From Leucogyrophana mollusca (lineage: Eukaryota; Basidiomycota; Agaricomycetes; Boletales): a stretch of 64,000 bases of DNA. The stretch spans positions 1 to 64,000 of the forward strand of contig MU266386.1 of NCBI GenBank assembly GCA_021014945.1, written 5' to 3'. How positions within the stretch are numbered: position 1 is the stretch's first letter; each line of letters opens with the position of its first letter. This document shows, in pieces, positions 11,414 through 22,858 of this stretch. Made by a program: the position numbers and the translations under genes. The notes under the pieces were generated by a model. That model was not told where the DNA came from and ran no database searches. It saw only the letters and a program-made list of their open reading frames with translations.

Positions 11414-11857
11414 ATGGCGTCCTCAACACTACCGAAAGTCACTTGTATGGGGTGGGTAGAAGATGATATAAAGGCGTATGGTCAGCAGTTCGCAGCCCAC
11501 CCCGCATTACCTCTAGCGAACATGACTGAAAAGACTATAGCGAAAACAGAAGATGTCGCCAACAAGACGTTTGATTTCGTGATTGTCGGTGGGTGTCAGC
11601 TGCTCAAGGACATGATTTGCGGTAGCTGATCTTGGCTTGAATAAGAGGAGTAAAAATCACTGCTACTTACAACGGCAATACTTTTTGAGTTGCTGGCTTT
11701 TGCCTGGGCTCTCCTTGCCGAAGTTCTTCAGATGTCAGTCTTGGTCCTGGAGGTCGGCAATTTTAACCTCGATGATCTTGCTCTGTGTCTGTTGTGCCTT
11801 GTCTTTGCTACTGGCAGTACTCACGGTCAGACGTACCAAGTATCTGGAGGGGTATGA
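11414..11857 (+). pseudogene. decayed fragment of a GMC oxidoreductase
   Basis: The remnant matches the N-terminal FAD-binding part of glucose-methanol-choline oxidoreductases (aryl-alcohol oxidase and choline dehydrogenase type). An ATG at 11414 leads to FDFVIVGG near 11571-11594, the start of the GxGxxG dinucleotide-binding fold. The glycine motif is then broken. After a possible intron, about 11595-11700, a shifted frame gives LAEVLQ and MSVLVLEVG (intact family members have VLVLEAG), followed by NFNLDD. The frame ends in a TGA at 11855-11857, where an intact enzyme would have several hundred residues more. I see no substrate-binding or C-terminal GMC segment before the next gene. The frame change, damaged motif and early stop support a pseudogene, not a partial model. 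Confidence 0.65.
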
Positions 11858-12164
11858 GCTGGCTCTAAGTACGCAAAATGTCGCGTTCTTGTGTCGCCGT
11901 GTCAGTGTCGTATCGGTCCACCATCATGCAGACTGACAAGTTACAGACTCGGATCTTATAAAGCACATGTGATACTCATGCACTCAGTGGTTCTTCATAA
12001 TTTAGGTCGATGACACGCTTTGCAAGGTCATCCTGCACCTCGAGCTGGAAAACCTTTCACCCGGACACTCCAGCCCCGGCCGGGACGATATATAAAGCCC
12101 AGGGTCATCCCCCAATGCCAGGTCACACATCTTTAAGCTATCTCCCAAAGCTCGCTATCTGGCC
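11858..12164. other. promoter region of the SDR gene
   Basis: No coding feature is seen. The stretch contains the TATA element annotated separately and the presumed 5' UTR of the downstream dehydrogenase. Confidence 0.5.
12089..12096 (+). promoter_or_regulatory. TATA box of the SDR gene
   Basis: TATATAAA at 12089-12096 sits 69 bp upstream of the ATG at 12165, a usual distance for a fungal TATA element with a short 5' UTR. Most genes in this window show no such clear TATA. Confidence 0.6.
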
Positions 12165-13279
12165 ATGCCCAGTATCAAGGACAGCAAGTGCATCCTCATC
12201 ATCGGGTCCACCGCGGGCTTAGGACGCGCGCTTGCCCTGAGCATCCTCGCCCTCCCTTCCAAGCCCACCGTCATTGTGTGTGGCCGGCGCCAAGAGAGAC
12301 TGGATGAACTTGTAGAAGCGCACGGAACCGACGGAAGGCTCAAGGGATTCAAACTCGACGTGTTGGCCGATCGTGCCTCACTGAAAGCATCAGTAGCCGA
12401 TGTTGTCCAGCAGTACCCCGGGGTATGTCACCTGGAGTCGATGTCTGGCACGGCACTGACTTCTATCCACGACAGCTGGATGCTGTCATGTTCATGAGTG
12501 GAATACAGCATGAATACGACTTCACAGAACCCGAATCGGTTGACCTTGATAGTAAGCAACGTTGCCCATACAACTGAGGCCACCAAACTGACTACATCGC
12601 CCGATATCCACGTTTAATAGAAGTGGTCGACGAGCTAAATACCAACTATCTCTCTGTTATCAATATGATTACGTTCTTCCTCCCGCATCTCATCAAGGTT
12701 GGGGTGCGTGATCTGTTTTTGAGCCGAAGCCAGCTATGTTCCGCCCTGATCCCCGTTACCTGGAACAGAAGGCAGGCCAGCCAAGTTTCATCTATACCGT
12801 AACTTCCGGGCTAGCCGTCGTCCCGGGTCCTTGGGTGCCCAATTACTGTGCTACTAAAGCAGCCTTGCATAGCTTGAGTCTGACCCTGAATGCTCAACTA
12901 AAAGACCAGAATGTCCATGTCGTGGAAATCCTACCACCGTGAGTAAGCTTGGACGTTGGTACCCGTCTAGGTTGTGCTCACCGGCGTCGCAGACTGGTTG
13001 AATCTGAGCTTCATGACCGTAAGTCTGAGTCCAACATCACCTCCACGCGCTTCCCTTTAATCCACCATGCACGCAGACCAAGGGAAGCGAGAGGTGTTAT
13101 CCAAAATCTGGATGCCACTTGATGAATTTACTGCACTCACGATGCAGGAGCTCAAGTCGAACGACGTGCAGATTCCCATTGGCAGCTCAGCGAAGGATTA
13201 TGAGACGTTTGAGACGGGGAAGTTGGATGCGGTGAATAAGCTATATGAAGGACGGAAAGCTGCCACCCAGCGCAAGTGA
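12165..13279 (+). CDS. short-chain dehydrogenase/reductase (SDR)
   Basis: NAD(P)-dependent oxidoreductase of the classical SDR fold; the substrate is unknown. The nucleotide-binding turn appears as IIGSTAGLGRALA near residue 12. An Arg pair (GRRQERLD) follows the second strand and hints at NADP(H). The catalytic Ser lies in TVTSG and the YxxxK pair in NYCATKAA, encoded near 12840-12860. Exon 1 ends at 12422, exon 2 starts at 12476, and three or four more short introns follow before the stop at 13277-13279. About 260-280 residues is normal for the family. There is no signal peptide or membrane segment. The fourth strand reads MSGI where many members have NNAG. A GMC oxidoreductase remnant lies just upstream; RPN1 converges from the other side with 283 bp between stops. 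Confidence 0.85.
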
Positions 13280-13562
13280 GGGAAGGTTGGGAGACGACCG
13301 TCGTGTATATGCCACTGGCAGTGTCTTTTCGTTCGTCTCTCGAAGGCGCGGTGTACACGCGTGCGACGTTGGGAGCAATGCAACGAGCCATGTCCTGCAG
13401 ATCGTTCAAGAGGCCCCAGTGAACCACGCAACATAAGTAGTCTCATACAGATCATTTCCGGCCACCAAGCTCAAGGCCTCTGAGGTACAATCCACTCCAA
13501 TGCACATCGCAAGTGTCGTTGAGTGGTATTTCTAGCTGCACAAAGCAAATCCAACGACGAGT

Positions 13563-16500
13563 CTATGCCTGCATCGTATCCTCCTTCTCCCACCCAGGAT
13601 TCTTCTGGAGGATGACAAAGCCCTCTAGTACGTGCGCGAAGGGGATGAACTCTTCCGTGGCAAGCTCCGCCCGCTCCGTCGTTCCCAGCCGTACTGGTGT
13701 CTGATGCGTCTGGAAACCGGATATCGTGCGCGGTTTGCCTGCCTGGCCGACAGTGTCCACAGCCTGGGAGGAAAGGGGTGAGGGGAATCACGGGAAGGAT
13801 CATATAATGTAACACACCTGTCCAACGCGGACAGTGACGGGAGAGCTCTCCAAGTTCTCGTCGAGAGTGATCAGGAATCGGGGATACATTGCAGTCACGA
13901 GGAAGTACAGCATCCAGTGATACTTGTCAAGGACAACTATTCGCAGCGACGCAGCGGTCAGCATTTCATCAAAACGTCTGTCAAGTAAAGCACCTACAGG
14001 CTTTCGCATCTGTGAACGCAGTGATCGTCGCTAACAGACCAGCAACGGCCGTTCGGCTCATAATATTCCGATCGGAGAAGAAAGGGTTGAGACCGATCGT
14101 TCCCTTACCCATATGTACCAGGCCCTGCGCAATACGAACCATGAAGAGGCAATCTGGCTCTTTGTAGTAATAACCAGCGAGTTGCCGGAGCATTTGCGCA
14201 AGACGAGCATTGTTCGTGCCGGCGCCAACTAGGCCCATTGCGAAAATAGCGTTGAGAGCTACTTGCAAATCGCTGTCGTGGCTGTATTTCGATAGGGTAT
14301 CGAGAACAGGGAGCTGAGGGTTTGAGGTGCTGATGAGGCCTAGTGCCAGTGGGACCGATTTTCGGATAATTGGGTCGCCATAGTGCATCTAGAGGCAAGG
14401 GAATGAGTACCCCCACCTGGGAAATGTGGCATAGAACGAACCAAGTGGTTGAATTGACGCATCGACATTTCCGCACCGACATCCTCTCCCATTGCGATGA
14501 GGGCGACACCAAGGACGGCAAACGCCTGGTACACATCATTTGGCTTGGCATTCTCTTCCTTCTTCTCCTCTTTCTTCTCGCCTTCGGCACCCTCTTCTTT
14601 CTTCCGCTCGGCTTCCTCCTTTTCTTTGACTGCCTCAAGATGCTCCCCGCAGAGGTGCAGCAGCTTTTGTATCCTGAGGACATTACCAGTGGCTGCAAAC
14701 GAACAGACTTCCACCAGTATCTGGGCCTGCTGTGAGATAGGGTGCTCGATTGCCTTGAGGGTCTCAAGCGTCGCATCCGATGCATCTTGGAGGCCTGTCA
14801 CCAGCATCAGCACCAGCACCTCAAACCGAACGAACCGCCCTACCAACGAACAGAAGCGCCAGTCCCAACACCAAGAAGCGCCCCCACTTCTCATCAAGCA
14901 CCTTATCTTCCCGTTCCATCAACGTCTGCAGGATCGTGCTCGTGATCTCTCCGTTACCGCTCCCGACGAATATGAACCCCAGCGCGAGAGCACTGAGAGC
15001 AGCGATCTCCATCGTAACTCCGTCGTCAGCGACTGCTGGCAGGAGCAGCGAAAGTAAATCCTCGCGGTGAGAACCAGCATACGCAAGCCCAAGACCCATA
15101 ATGGCGCTCGTTTTCAGGGGGGCCGACTTGTTCTCAACGTACTCACCGAGCAGGGCGAGCGCCGCGTCTGCTTCGGTGCGCACATTAGCATTAAGAAGGC
15201 CAGTCGCGAAAAGGGCCCCGGCCTGTGCATGAGTGAGTTTGGTGAATAACTGAGACGAAGTGGCTGACCTTGATGTGCTCTTCTGAAGAGTAAGTGTACT
15301 TATCGACGTGACTCAAGCCAACGTCCGTGTCCCATAGAAGACTAAGCCCAAGACTTGCAGTAGCACTCATCATGCCTGTGGCCACACGGCTCAGCTTGCG
15401 AGACCTGGAGGATGAAATGTAAAGTTACCGTGATCTTTGTTTTTGTAAACCCAGCTGTTTCCTTCCTCCGCCTCTACCATGAGTTTGTCATTACCGAACC
15501 CAGCGTTCACGAAGGCGTTGACAAATGTCCCAGCCAGGTTGGCCCGCGCCGAGTCGACGTTAGCCGTAGTGCCCGTCCCTGGTAAATGAGCGCATTAGTT
15601 TCGCTGTCTCAGAAGCTTTTGCAACGCTCACGTGAGCCCTCGAGATGGCTCTTGTACACGTCCTCCAGACTTTTTGGGTCTGCTACCCCGACCTCCTTGC
15701 CGAACTCTCGGAAGTGGGTGCTCAATCGAGTGTTGCTGAGGCACTCTACAAGGTCCGCCGGTAGCTCATCCTCCGCGTCCGCATCTTCAGATGCAGGCGG
15801 CTGCAACCACTCAATAGGGACCTGAGCCCGCGCGAGGAGGAAAGCGAGTTGCCGTTTCATGGTGCTGAAAACGAGTCAAACAGAGCGAACGTAGAGATGT
15901 GAAGGCAACCTACGGGTTTCCTGATGCGTCGAAGTCTTGGCGAATGAGCTCCGGGTCGTTGAGACGTATTGCCATACTCAGGGCTTCGGGGAACTTTGAA
16001 AATTGGAGGTATATCTTATGTACTGTCCGCAAAAAGGCCACATCGTCGGGGGACACCAAGAGACCAACACATCTAAAAACAGTGTCAGAGAGTACCATCA
16101 TACGTATGAGCACCACCGACCGATCCATGTATGCACAGACGCGTGCGTAAGTTGCAGTGTCCACAAGCTCCGCTATCCGCTCTACCATCTCCAGTTCGAA
16201 TAGCAAGTCCACCGCGTCGTGCTCGGCATTGTGCCGTAAGAAGAAAGTGGCACATTCCATAGCAAGAGCTTTGAGGTCATCGACGGTTCCGGGAAGTTTG
16301 ACCGGTGCCGCTATTGCTGTTTCCCCACCGGAAGGCGGGGGGATGGCGTCTTCGCCTTCGTTGCGTATCACATACTCCTCACCAAGCTCGGCTGCGAGAT
16401 GTCGGACATACTCGTGGCCCCATGATCCAGGTTCTGATATTTTCGACGCGGGAGGAAGGAGTGAGGCAGATAGAAGGCGATATCGGAGGGTTCCACGGGG

Positions 16501-17081
16501 TTGTGTGTCGGAATATGTCATGGCAAGGACCGATAAAATGTCGGCAAATAGACTCTGAAGATTGGTTTATTGGTCTGCAACATCGCGCGACACTGCTCAA
16601 TCCGCACCTTATCCTCCGATGAAGGCCAGGTATCATATAATTTCTGGAGGTCGGGGTAATGTGGACGAAGGAATTTGAGAGGTTTGGGCACAGATGTCAT
16701 AGATGAGGTTGAGGTTCTTATCAGTGTCCGAAGGGTCTCAAGTGCTGGGCGGTAGAGCTCGGTATTAGGTTCCTTTGGCACGACGTCAGTGCTGCTGAAT
16801 TGATCGACTACAGAAAACATACCGACAGTCGCTCCACGAGCATCTCCAGCTCGCTTTTCAGCTGAGTATCCTCTTCTGACTATATTAAAGCCGATGGGTA
16901 TCAGTGTGGCTCGATTACAGGCCAGGGTAGCAGATGGACATACGAGTTCCTCCTCATCGTCCTTCTTGTCGCCATTGAGTTTTGACGAGCCCTCTTTCTT
17001 GTCCTTTTCCTTGTCTTCTGGCTTCTTGTTCTTGGGATCCTCGGATGGGACTGCGATCGTTGAGGCTACGCGTTCGGGCAT
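13563..17081 (-). CDS. RPN1: 26S proteasome regulatory subunit RPN1 (PSMD2)
   Basis: Large scaffold subunit of the 19S base that docks ubiquitin receptors and UBL shuttle factors. The ATG at 17079-17081 is followed by a Lys/Asp/Glu-rich N-terminal segment (residues about 10-45), usual in RPN1. The middle carries PC repeats: [32 protein letters not shown] and the [12 protein letters not shown] region between about 14100 and 14400. The C-terminus has [12 protein letters not shown] (near 13900) and ends in [14 protein letters not shown] close to the TAG at 13563-13565. The estimated length of about 980 residues matches yeast Rpn1. Many short introns interrupt it and no frame damage is seen. It is divergent from the PTEN-like gene, with 241 bp between start codons containing repeated TGTCAC elements. 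Confidence 0.95.
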
Positions 17082-17322
17082 GTTGGTTAATTGCAGAGCT
17101 GTACGACGCGCGTCCCAAGAAACTTGGGGGCGGGTCACCAGTGTCACATTGGCGGATTTGTCACGTTTGGTGTGACAATTTGTCACACACACCACGACCG
17201 GACTCAGCTTTCTCCACTGACGTTGTTACTGAGATCGCTGACTCCATGTAATCGGTAGCATATCCCTTGTCTCTCCATTTCTTCCTTACACCTGTCTTTG
17301 ACCTATGCTTTGAACTCCCGTA
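17082..17322. promoter_or_regulatory. bidirectional promoter, RPN1 and PTEN-like gene
   Basis: The start codons of the two divergent genes are 241 bp apart. Within it, TGTCAC occurs at 17142-17147, 17159-17164 and 17181-17186, and its complement GTGACA at 17172-17177. Three of the four are extended to TTGTCAC or GTGACAA. That is four copies in 45 bp on the RPN1-proximal side. Read toward RPN1 they resemble, with mismatches, the yeast proteasome element GGTGGCAAA, but equivalence is only a guess. Confidence 0.5.
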
Positions 17323-19429
17323 ATGACTGATTATCTTCGAAGACTGGTCTCTGGCAATAAAGCACGATTCAAAGATGGAAATCTCAATCTCGAGCTAGGT
17401 GGGTACATTGTCACGATGTTGCGGAAGCTGAGCTGACACGCCCGAACGGTAGATTTAGTTTATGTGACTGATCAGGTCATCGTTATGGGATACCCTGCCA
17501 CAGGTATCGAAGGGCTATACCGCAATCGCAGAGATGACGCGAAAAAGTTTCTCAGTCACCGTCATGGAAAAAACTTCTGGGTGTTCAACTTCTGTCCTGT
17601 GAAGGAGAACTCTTATCCAGCGTCCGTGTTTGATGGAAGAGTCAGTCGGTACCCCTTTCCAGACCATCAGTGAGCGACTTGCAAATGTGACATGTTATTG
17701 TTATAATGGGCGGCTTACGAATAAGGTCAGCGCACCTCCCCTTTCTATTTTGCCACTTGCAGCTCGTGAGATGCGTGCATGGCTCTCTGGTTCACGCGAT
17801 AGGGTTGTTGTGTTGCACTGTAAAGGTGCGGAGCTTTCTACTCTGACATGTTTGTGCTAAGTCATGGGTGTATGGTTAGCGGGCAAGGGGAGGTCTGGGA
17901 CACTCGCGTGCACATACCTGCTATCACTGGATGTCTATCCAACTCCTCCCAGCCTTGAACAGAATCCCTCAACCAAGAATTGGATACAAGAGCGAGCCGA
18001 GGAATGGATGGAAGTCATGCCAAACGACGACTCTGAGCCCTCGGATGCAGGAGCCAGTTTGAAAATATCGCAACTGAGTGCTGATGTCGACGCATCGGCA
18101 CATGAGGTGACGCAGGAATTGAATTCTAATCCACTATTGTCACAAGCCTCTGCATCTATTAGTTCGGAGAGCAATCCAAGTCCACCAATTCGCAGCGCAC
18201 CTTCCAAGGTGCTGCCCACCTCTTTACAAGATGTTCTTGACTTGCATACTTCGCGTCGTATGAAGGCCCCGACTTCGCCGTCCACTAAATCAAAAGCGGG
18301 CGTTAGCATTCCAAGCCAACGACGCTGGCTTTTCTACTGGTCACTGCTCCTCGCAAACGAAGCACCCGTCGGCTTCTGGTCCCTAGACGCCGAAGCCCCT
18401 AAGCCGAAGTCCAAAGTCCGTCTCACGCAGGTCAAGCTTCGCATGAAAGAGCTTTCGGGAGTCAAGATGAATCTAGTTAAAGCAGCCAACATGGTTATCG
18501 GCCGTACAAGCTTCAGGCGACAAGAGGCAGGAAATGGGCACGTGTGGGTCTCGCTCGCGCGGTATGATGACGATATGGTCGACGCTCTGGAGAGATGGGA
18601 GAGGCGTACCCGCGATGACGATGGACATATGGGAAAAAGGAAATCAGGCAGCGAGCACATTGGCAACGAGGAGTTAGCAACGTTCTTTCAGGATGGGACG
18701 TGGGATGCACAGAAGATGGTGCGCAGTTTTGCACGTATGGGGGTGTTTGGCGACTCTTCAGTCCACAAAGGTGACACAGGCGAAGTGAGTGGAGCTTTCG
18801 AAGCCCGGCAGAGCCGCTCGCTTATCGACTCTCGTTGAACAGGGTGTTCAAGTCACCTTGTACACGCTGCGGCCCCTTTCAGAGGACAAGTGGGTAAAAA
18901 TCCGAGACGAGCTACCACCCGCAATCGAGCACGCAGATGAGAATCCAGTGCCCTCCGAAGCCAATTCCATGTATGACATGACGCTGGCGGGTCACGAGCA
19001 CGGCATTGTCCTCGATGCCCACCGCGAAGTGCGCATCAAACTTTACATGGGCCAGGTTCGTCGCTCCTTTCCCCCGGAATCCTGACCAGGGTTTCTCATG
19101 CTAGCGTGGTGTGTGCCCAGGTATTCATGGGCTGGCTGTGGATTATACCCGCTTTCCATATGTCCACGCCGTCTTCGCCTTCTGAACCCACGAGAGTGGT
19201 CTTCCAGCGCAAGGAGATCGACTTTCCTCTCGGCGTCGGATCTGCGCTGATAGATGTGGAAGTTTTGATGGAATGGTGTTCTGATTCGGAATCAGTGCAG
19301 CCTCCGCAGAAGGATATTGCCTTAGGCGATGAGCAGGAAGAGCCAGCAGGTGTGGCTGCGACCATGCAAGCCATTATAGCTGGAGATGTGGGAGAAGCTG
19401 TCGAAGCCAAGCAAGCTACAGAGGACTAA
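17323..19429 (+). CDS. PTEN-type phosphoinositide 3-phosphatase
   Basis: Dual-specificity lipid phosphatase expected to remove the 3-phosphate from PtdIns(3,4,5)P3 at the plasma membrane. The N-terminal part has the PTEN-like VMGYPATGIEGLYRN and YPFPDH segments. The P-loop HCKAGKGRSG is complete, but an intron near 17826-17880 splits it inside the Ala codon. Ser replaces the Thr of the animal motif, which the HCxxGxxR(S/T) pattern allows. A long Ser/Pro-rich, probably disordered insert (about 18000-18300) follows. The C2-like part runs from RRWLFYW through HVWVSLARYDDD to the C-terminus, with a further spacer. A short intron (about 18786-18840) joins the last exons. The stop is at 19427-19429; the estimate of 550-600 residues exceeds animal PTEN because of the inserts. 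It diverges from RPN1. Confidence 0.88.
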
Positions 19430-19985
19430 ATATGGATCTTGGTGTGTGTAGATCCCCCGGTCTTCTGCTGCGGTATGATAGTGGCTGTTTCTCATGATGT
19501 ATCCGTGCCTCCTTCATAGAACTTATTGTCAAGCCTACATTGTAAAGTCTTCACTACCCCGGACAAATCCATGTCAATATCAGTGCCACAACGCATCACT
19601 GGTTTTTGCCAGGGCTGCAGGATCCCCCCTCGTCATATTCCAGCGCCGACACCGAAAGATGGGTGGCAATATCAGTGACGACATTTTTGATATCCTGCCA
19701 CTGATAGACGCTGATGTGGGGGAGATGGAATCTCACGGCCAGGCTGTGCTGGGGAACGAAACACCAACTCTGTCCACGCGGTAACCACGCAAGAGACCCA
19801 AACACGTGAACAATAACAGCGTTATTCTCAGCCCCAGGCCCAATATCTTCCGAATGTGTCCATCGTTTGACGGAGCGGCGGACAACTGTCAAACCACTCC
19901 ACTCTCAAAACCCTCAACCGCCGCTGGGGCGCTCGGTGTTGCTGGCGTTGGTCTCTTTCCTACCCAAGAGCACTGACCATACACT
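19430..19985. other. intergenic between the PTEN-like and 7TM genes
   Basis: Nothing coding recognised. It probably holds the 3' UTR of the phosphatase and the promoter of the membrane-protein gene. Confidence 0.5.
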
Positions 19986-21716
19986 ATGCTCCCTTTCGCG
20001 CTTAAGGCAGTATGGTTCGGCCTATCTTTCTCAGGTGGGCTATGGCTGTCTTCAGGACTGCATGCCAGCAAGACTGATGCATGTATCGTGACAGGCATCA
20101 TCAGCTGCTGGATAGTGCTCACAATCTTCTCGAGGGCGATAGGGAGTTACTGGGGACCTATGTTGTACTGCGTGTTCGCAACAATGTTGCAGGCCGTTTT
20201 TTGTCTCGGTATGGTAGGGTTTTAGGGCTCGCGCATATCATTCTAACATGCACACACTAGGCATGATATACGAGATGAACCCGTTTCAGATGCCAAGGGG
20301 ATTTTGCATTGGTGAGCCTTTGGTTTATTTGACCTCTATTCATCTTACGCGTATACGAGCAGCACAGACGTTCTTAATCTACTACGCCGCATATTCGTTG
20401 ACCGGCGTCTGTGCTGCCTTCACATTTGCAACAGCAGGATCAGTACTCTGGCCATCGAGTTTGTTCACAACTGCCTCTTCGTAAGTTCGCCTAATATACA
20501 TTGTCGACGCAAACCTTCTCACTGGCAGGTCATTGGTCGAATCTGGGTGATTTAGAACCCTCATTTGGCGCAAGAGCTATTACTTACCTATTCTAGGGTT
20601 CCCTCTTGCGTCCATCGCCGCCGCAGTTCCAGTATTGCTGAGATATAATGCTATTCAGCCTACAGACGATATGCACTGCGACGCCAGCCATCCAATCTGG
20701 TGTGCACCATCATAAATTCGCTGTATTACATGGACACTTATTCCATCAAAGGGGTAGATTCTTGGGCTATGCTGGCATTACGATGCTCGTTTCCATCCCT
20801 TGTTTCTTCCTCTCAGCTGCAGCCGCGTATCGCGTCTTCAGAATGCACCTGAACCAGCAACGTTCCGGTGAGCGCTTCAAATTCTCGGGGGAGATCAGTG
20901 GCGGGGTACAGACGTCGCGTCTTGGACGCTCAAAGTCGACCAACACACTCGAGTTCACAAGCCCGCTATCTTCGCCGCATACTAAGATCCCGCCCTCTGA
21001 CGATGTCGACATGGATTCGGGGATGCACGGTACCGTTGTGCGCTCCATGGATGAAGAGACTGGAGAGACGGATGACGCACACGAGTCGTGTTCACCTTCG
21101 CATTCCCGTTTTCCCCCTTCACCGATATTCGCGTCGTCGTCGCCGTCGCACACAATGAGCCCTCGGAGCGCTGGGCAGGTGTTCAGGTGGGATATGCCGA
21201 AAAGGGGTTTCGATCCCACTCTAGAGACACGCGTAGGGAGTGACATCGGACACAGACCGACCAATAGCCTCCCTCTATCTGGTGCGGCCTCTAGCTGGAT
21301 ATTACAGGGGCGAACAAACTAACCAGCCGATATTGAAGGGATTTCGCGGGGATCTCAGCGCCATGCGCCACGAAGTCTCGCACCTGCGATATGGCGACTC
21401 ATCCTCTTCCAGATGTAAGCACACACTACACGCAGCCGAACACTTCCTAAGCGCTGGTATACATGTACTTTAGGGCGTTCTTCATCATTCAATGCCTAGC
21501 GGCGCTCTCAACAATTATAGATGTGGCTTCGAACGCGACCACGCCAACACCATTTGGCACACAGCATGTCGCGTTGATACTAGCTGGCTGGGGCCCGTCG
21601 TTTGTCTTTGGTAAGCCCCAAAACACTATCAAGATGATGTGGAGTAATCTCTGGTGTTTGCAGGACACCTACCAGCCGTGAGACGACAGCTGATGTTCTG
21701 GCGGCGGCCAGAATAG
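19986..21716 (+). CDS. seven-transmembrane protein, possibly GPCR-like
   Basis: A polytopic membrane protein I cannot assign to a named family. The spliced frame starts at the ATG at 19986 and shows about seven hydrophobic segments. Two to three are in the first exon. Others are around TFLIYYAAYSLTG (near 20370), GFPLASIAAAVPVLL (near 20600) and GYAGITMLVSIPCFF (near 20770). The last is HVALILAGWGPSF before the TAG at 21714-21716. A Ser/Pro-rich loop of about 170 residues (about 20860-21420) separates the sixth segment from the last and would suit a cytoplasmic regulatory loop. An extracellular-type Cys pair may be present (CDASHPIW). The topology resembles fungal GPCR-like proteins; no ligand or G-protein coupling can be read from sequence. 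Introns are 50-70 nt. It converges on the small secreted protein gene. Confidence 0.65.
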
Positions 21717-22402
21717 TCATAGGTTTTGGGATCTGTGGTAGCAGACTGGATACGTTTGAGCCAGGTTGGTGTGGACCGTGTGCCACGCAGACTGGCGATG
21801 CGCTGGACGCAGTCAGCACAAACCGACGTTTCTATCACCACGAGTCGTGGAGATCTTTTGGGGCTGCTTGCCAGCCACTGAGGCTCGCAAGCATATCTTC
21901 GGCGCCGCGCACCCTGGAAGCTCCTTGACGTCGGGCGTGATAACCTTCACATATGTTTTTGCATGTACACAATCTGCGCGGCTATCCTGTCGAATCTGGA
22001 ACCAGCGCTGTAAAACCGTTGAAATTGGATAGTTCGGTGCTGCTTTTCGCCGACTTGACTCTACCCACGAATGCCAGCCCGGGACATTCAGTTACTTGGA
22101 CTAAGCACAAAGCTTGGTTTCCATCGGTCCCGGTCCTGGCACTGGCTAAGTATTGCATCCCTATGTCCGAGTGACGGGCTCTTCACTGTGGGGTCGTCCC
22201 ATCTGGACACTTGACTTCCCGTGCGTAGCCACGATCAATGACAACTTCTCATAGAACTCCAGATGTACTCCCTCTCATTACTCACAGGGGACCCAAGGCC
22301 CCGTTGGAAGTTCACGCCTTTGAAACAACAGCCAACAACCACCACAAATATATCAATTAAGATCTTCGACTAGCTGTAGTATGCATGATGTGCTTGTCCA
22401 CT
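21717..22402. other. convergent intergenic region
   Basis: It lies between the 3' ends of the 7TM and small secreted protein genes. A forward frame at 21766-22032 has no family resemblance and no splice support. I see no RNA gene or repeat. Confidence 0.5.
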
Positions 22403-22858
22403 TCAGACGATTTCACAAACCTCATGGGAGCGGGCATGGGTAAATTCCCATGGCACATAATCAAAGTTGTAGTTTTGTTCAGAGCGTAATACTGGGGCTG
22501 AAGGGACATAGTGCAAGGATGTGAGCAAGCAGTCCGGCCGGTAGACGACGAGAACTCGAATGTACTTACTGATTTCCTGTTTGCAGCCGGGCTGAGCATA
22601 GAACCGGACCTCCATGGTGTGACCGCCGGCATTTTTTGTTTTGAAGTCGAAAGAGTGCAGTTGGCCGCCCACCTTCTTGTGATCCTTGCAATGCATGCAA
22701 TGAGTATCACTGAAGCCTCCGGACACACTATCGCCGAAAGCTTCTGACTTTCCGGTAAAACGGTTCCCAGAGTAAAGCGTTAGAGTGTAAGCGGGATTAT
22801 CAAGAGCGGAGGCTAGCGCAGCTCCAGCAAGGGCGACAATGGGTGCGCTGAAAAACAT
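22403..22858 (-). CDS. small secreted protein
   Basis: A 127-residue predicted secreted protein of unknown function. The ATG at 22856-22858 starts a hydrophobic leader (MFFSAPIVALAGAALASA) with a likely cleavage after Ala-Ser-Ala. The mature part is short, with Cys in HCMHCK, GCK and VCE and alternating strands such as YTLTLYSGNRFTGKS and MEVRFYAQPGC. That pattern faintly recalls crystallin-like beta folds; I would not assert it. Two exons (22858-22570 and 22497-22403) are joined by an intron with a GTAAGT donor and a CTTCAG acceptor. The size, leader and four Cys are effector-like, but nothing shows a target. A TATAAG element on the minus strand lies near 23047-23056, so a 5' UTR intron is possible. 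Confidence 0.72.
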   Translation of the reverse strand: MFFSAPIVALAGAALASALDNPAYTLTLYSGNRFTGKSEAFGDSVSGGFSDTHCMHCKDHKKVGGQLHSFDFKTKNAGGHTMEVRFYAQPGCKQEISKYIRVLVVYRPDCLLTSLHYVPSAPVLRSEQNYNFDYVPWEFTHARSHEVCEIV

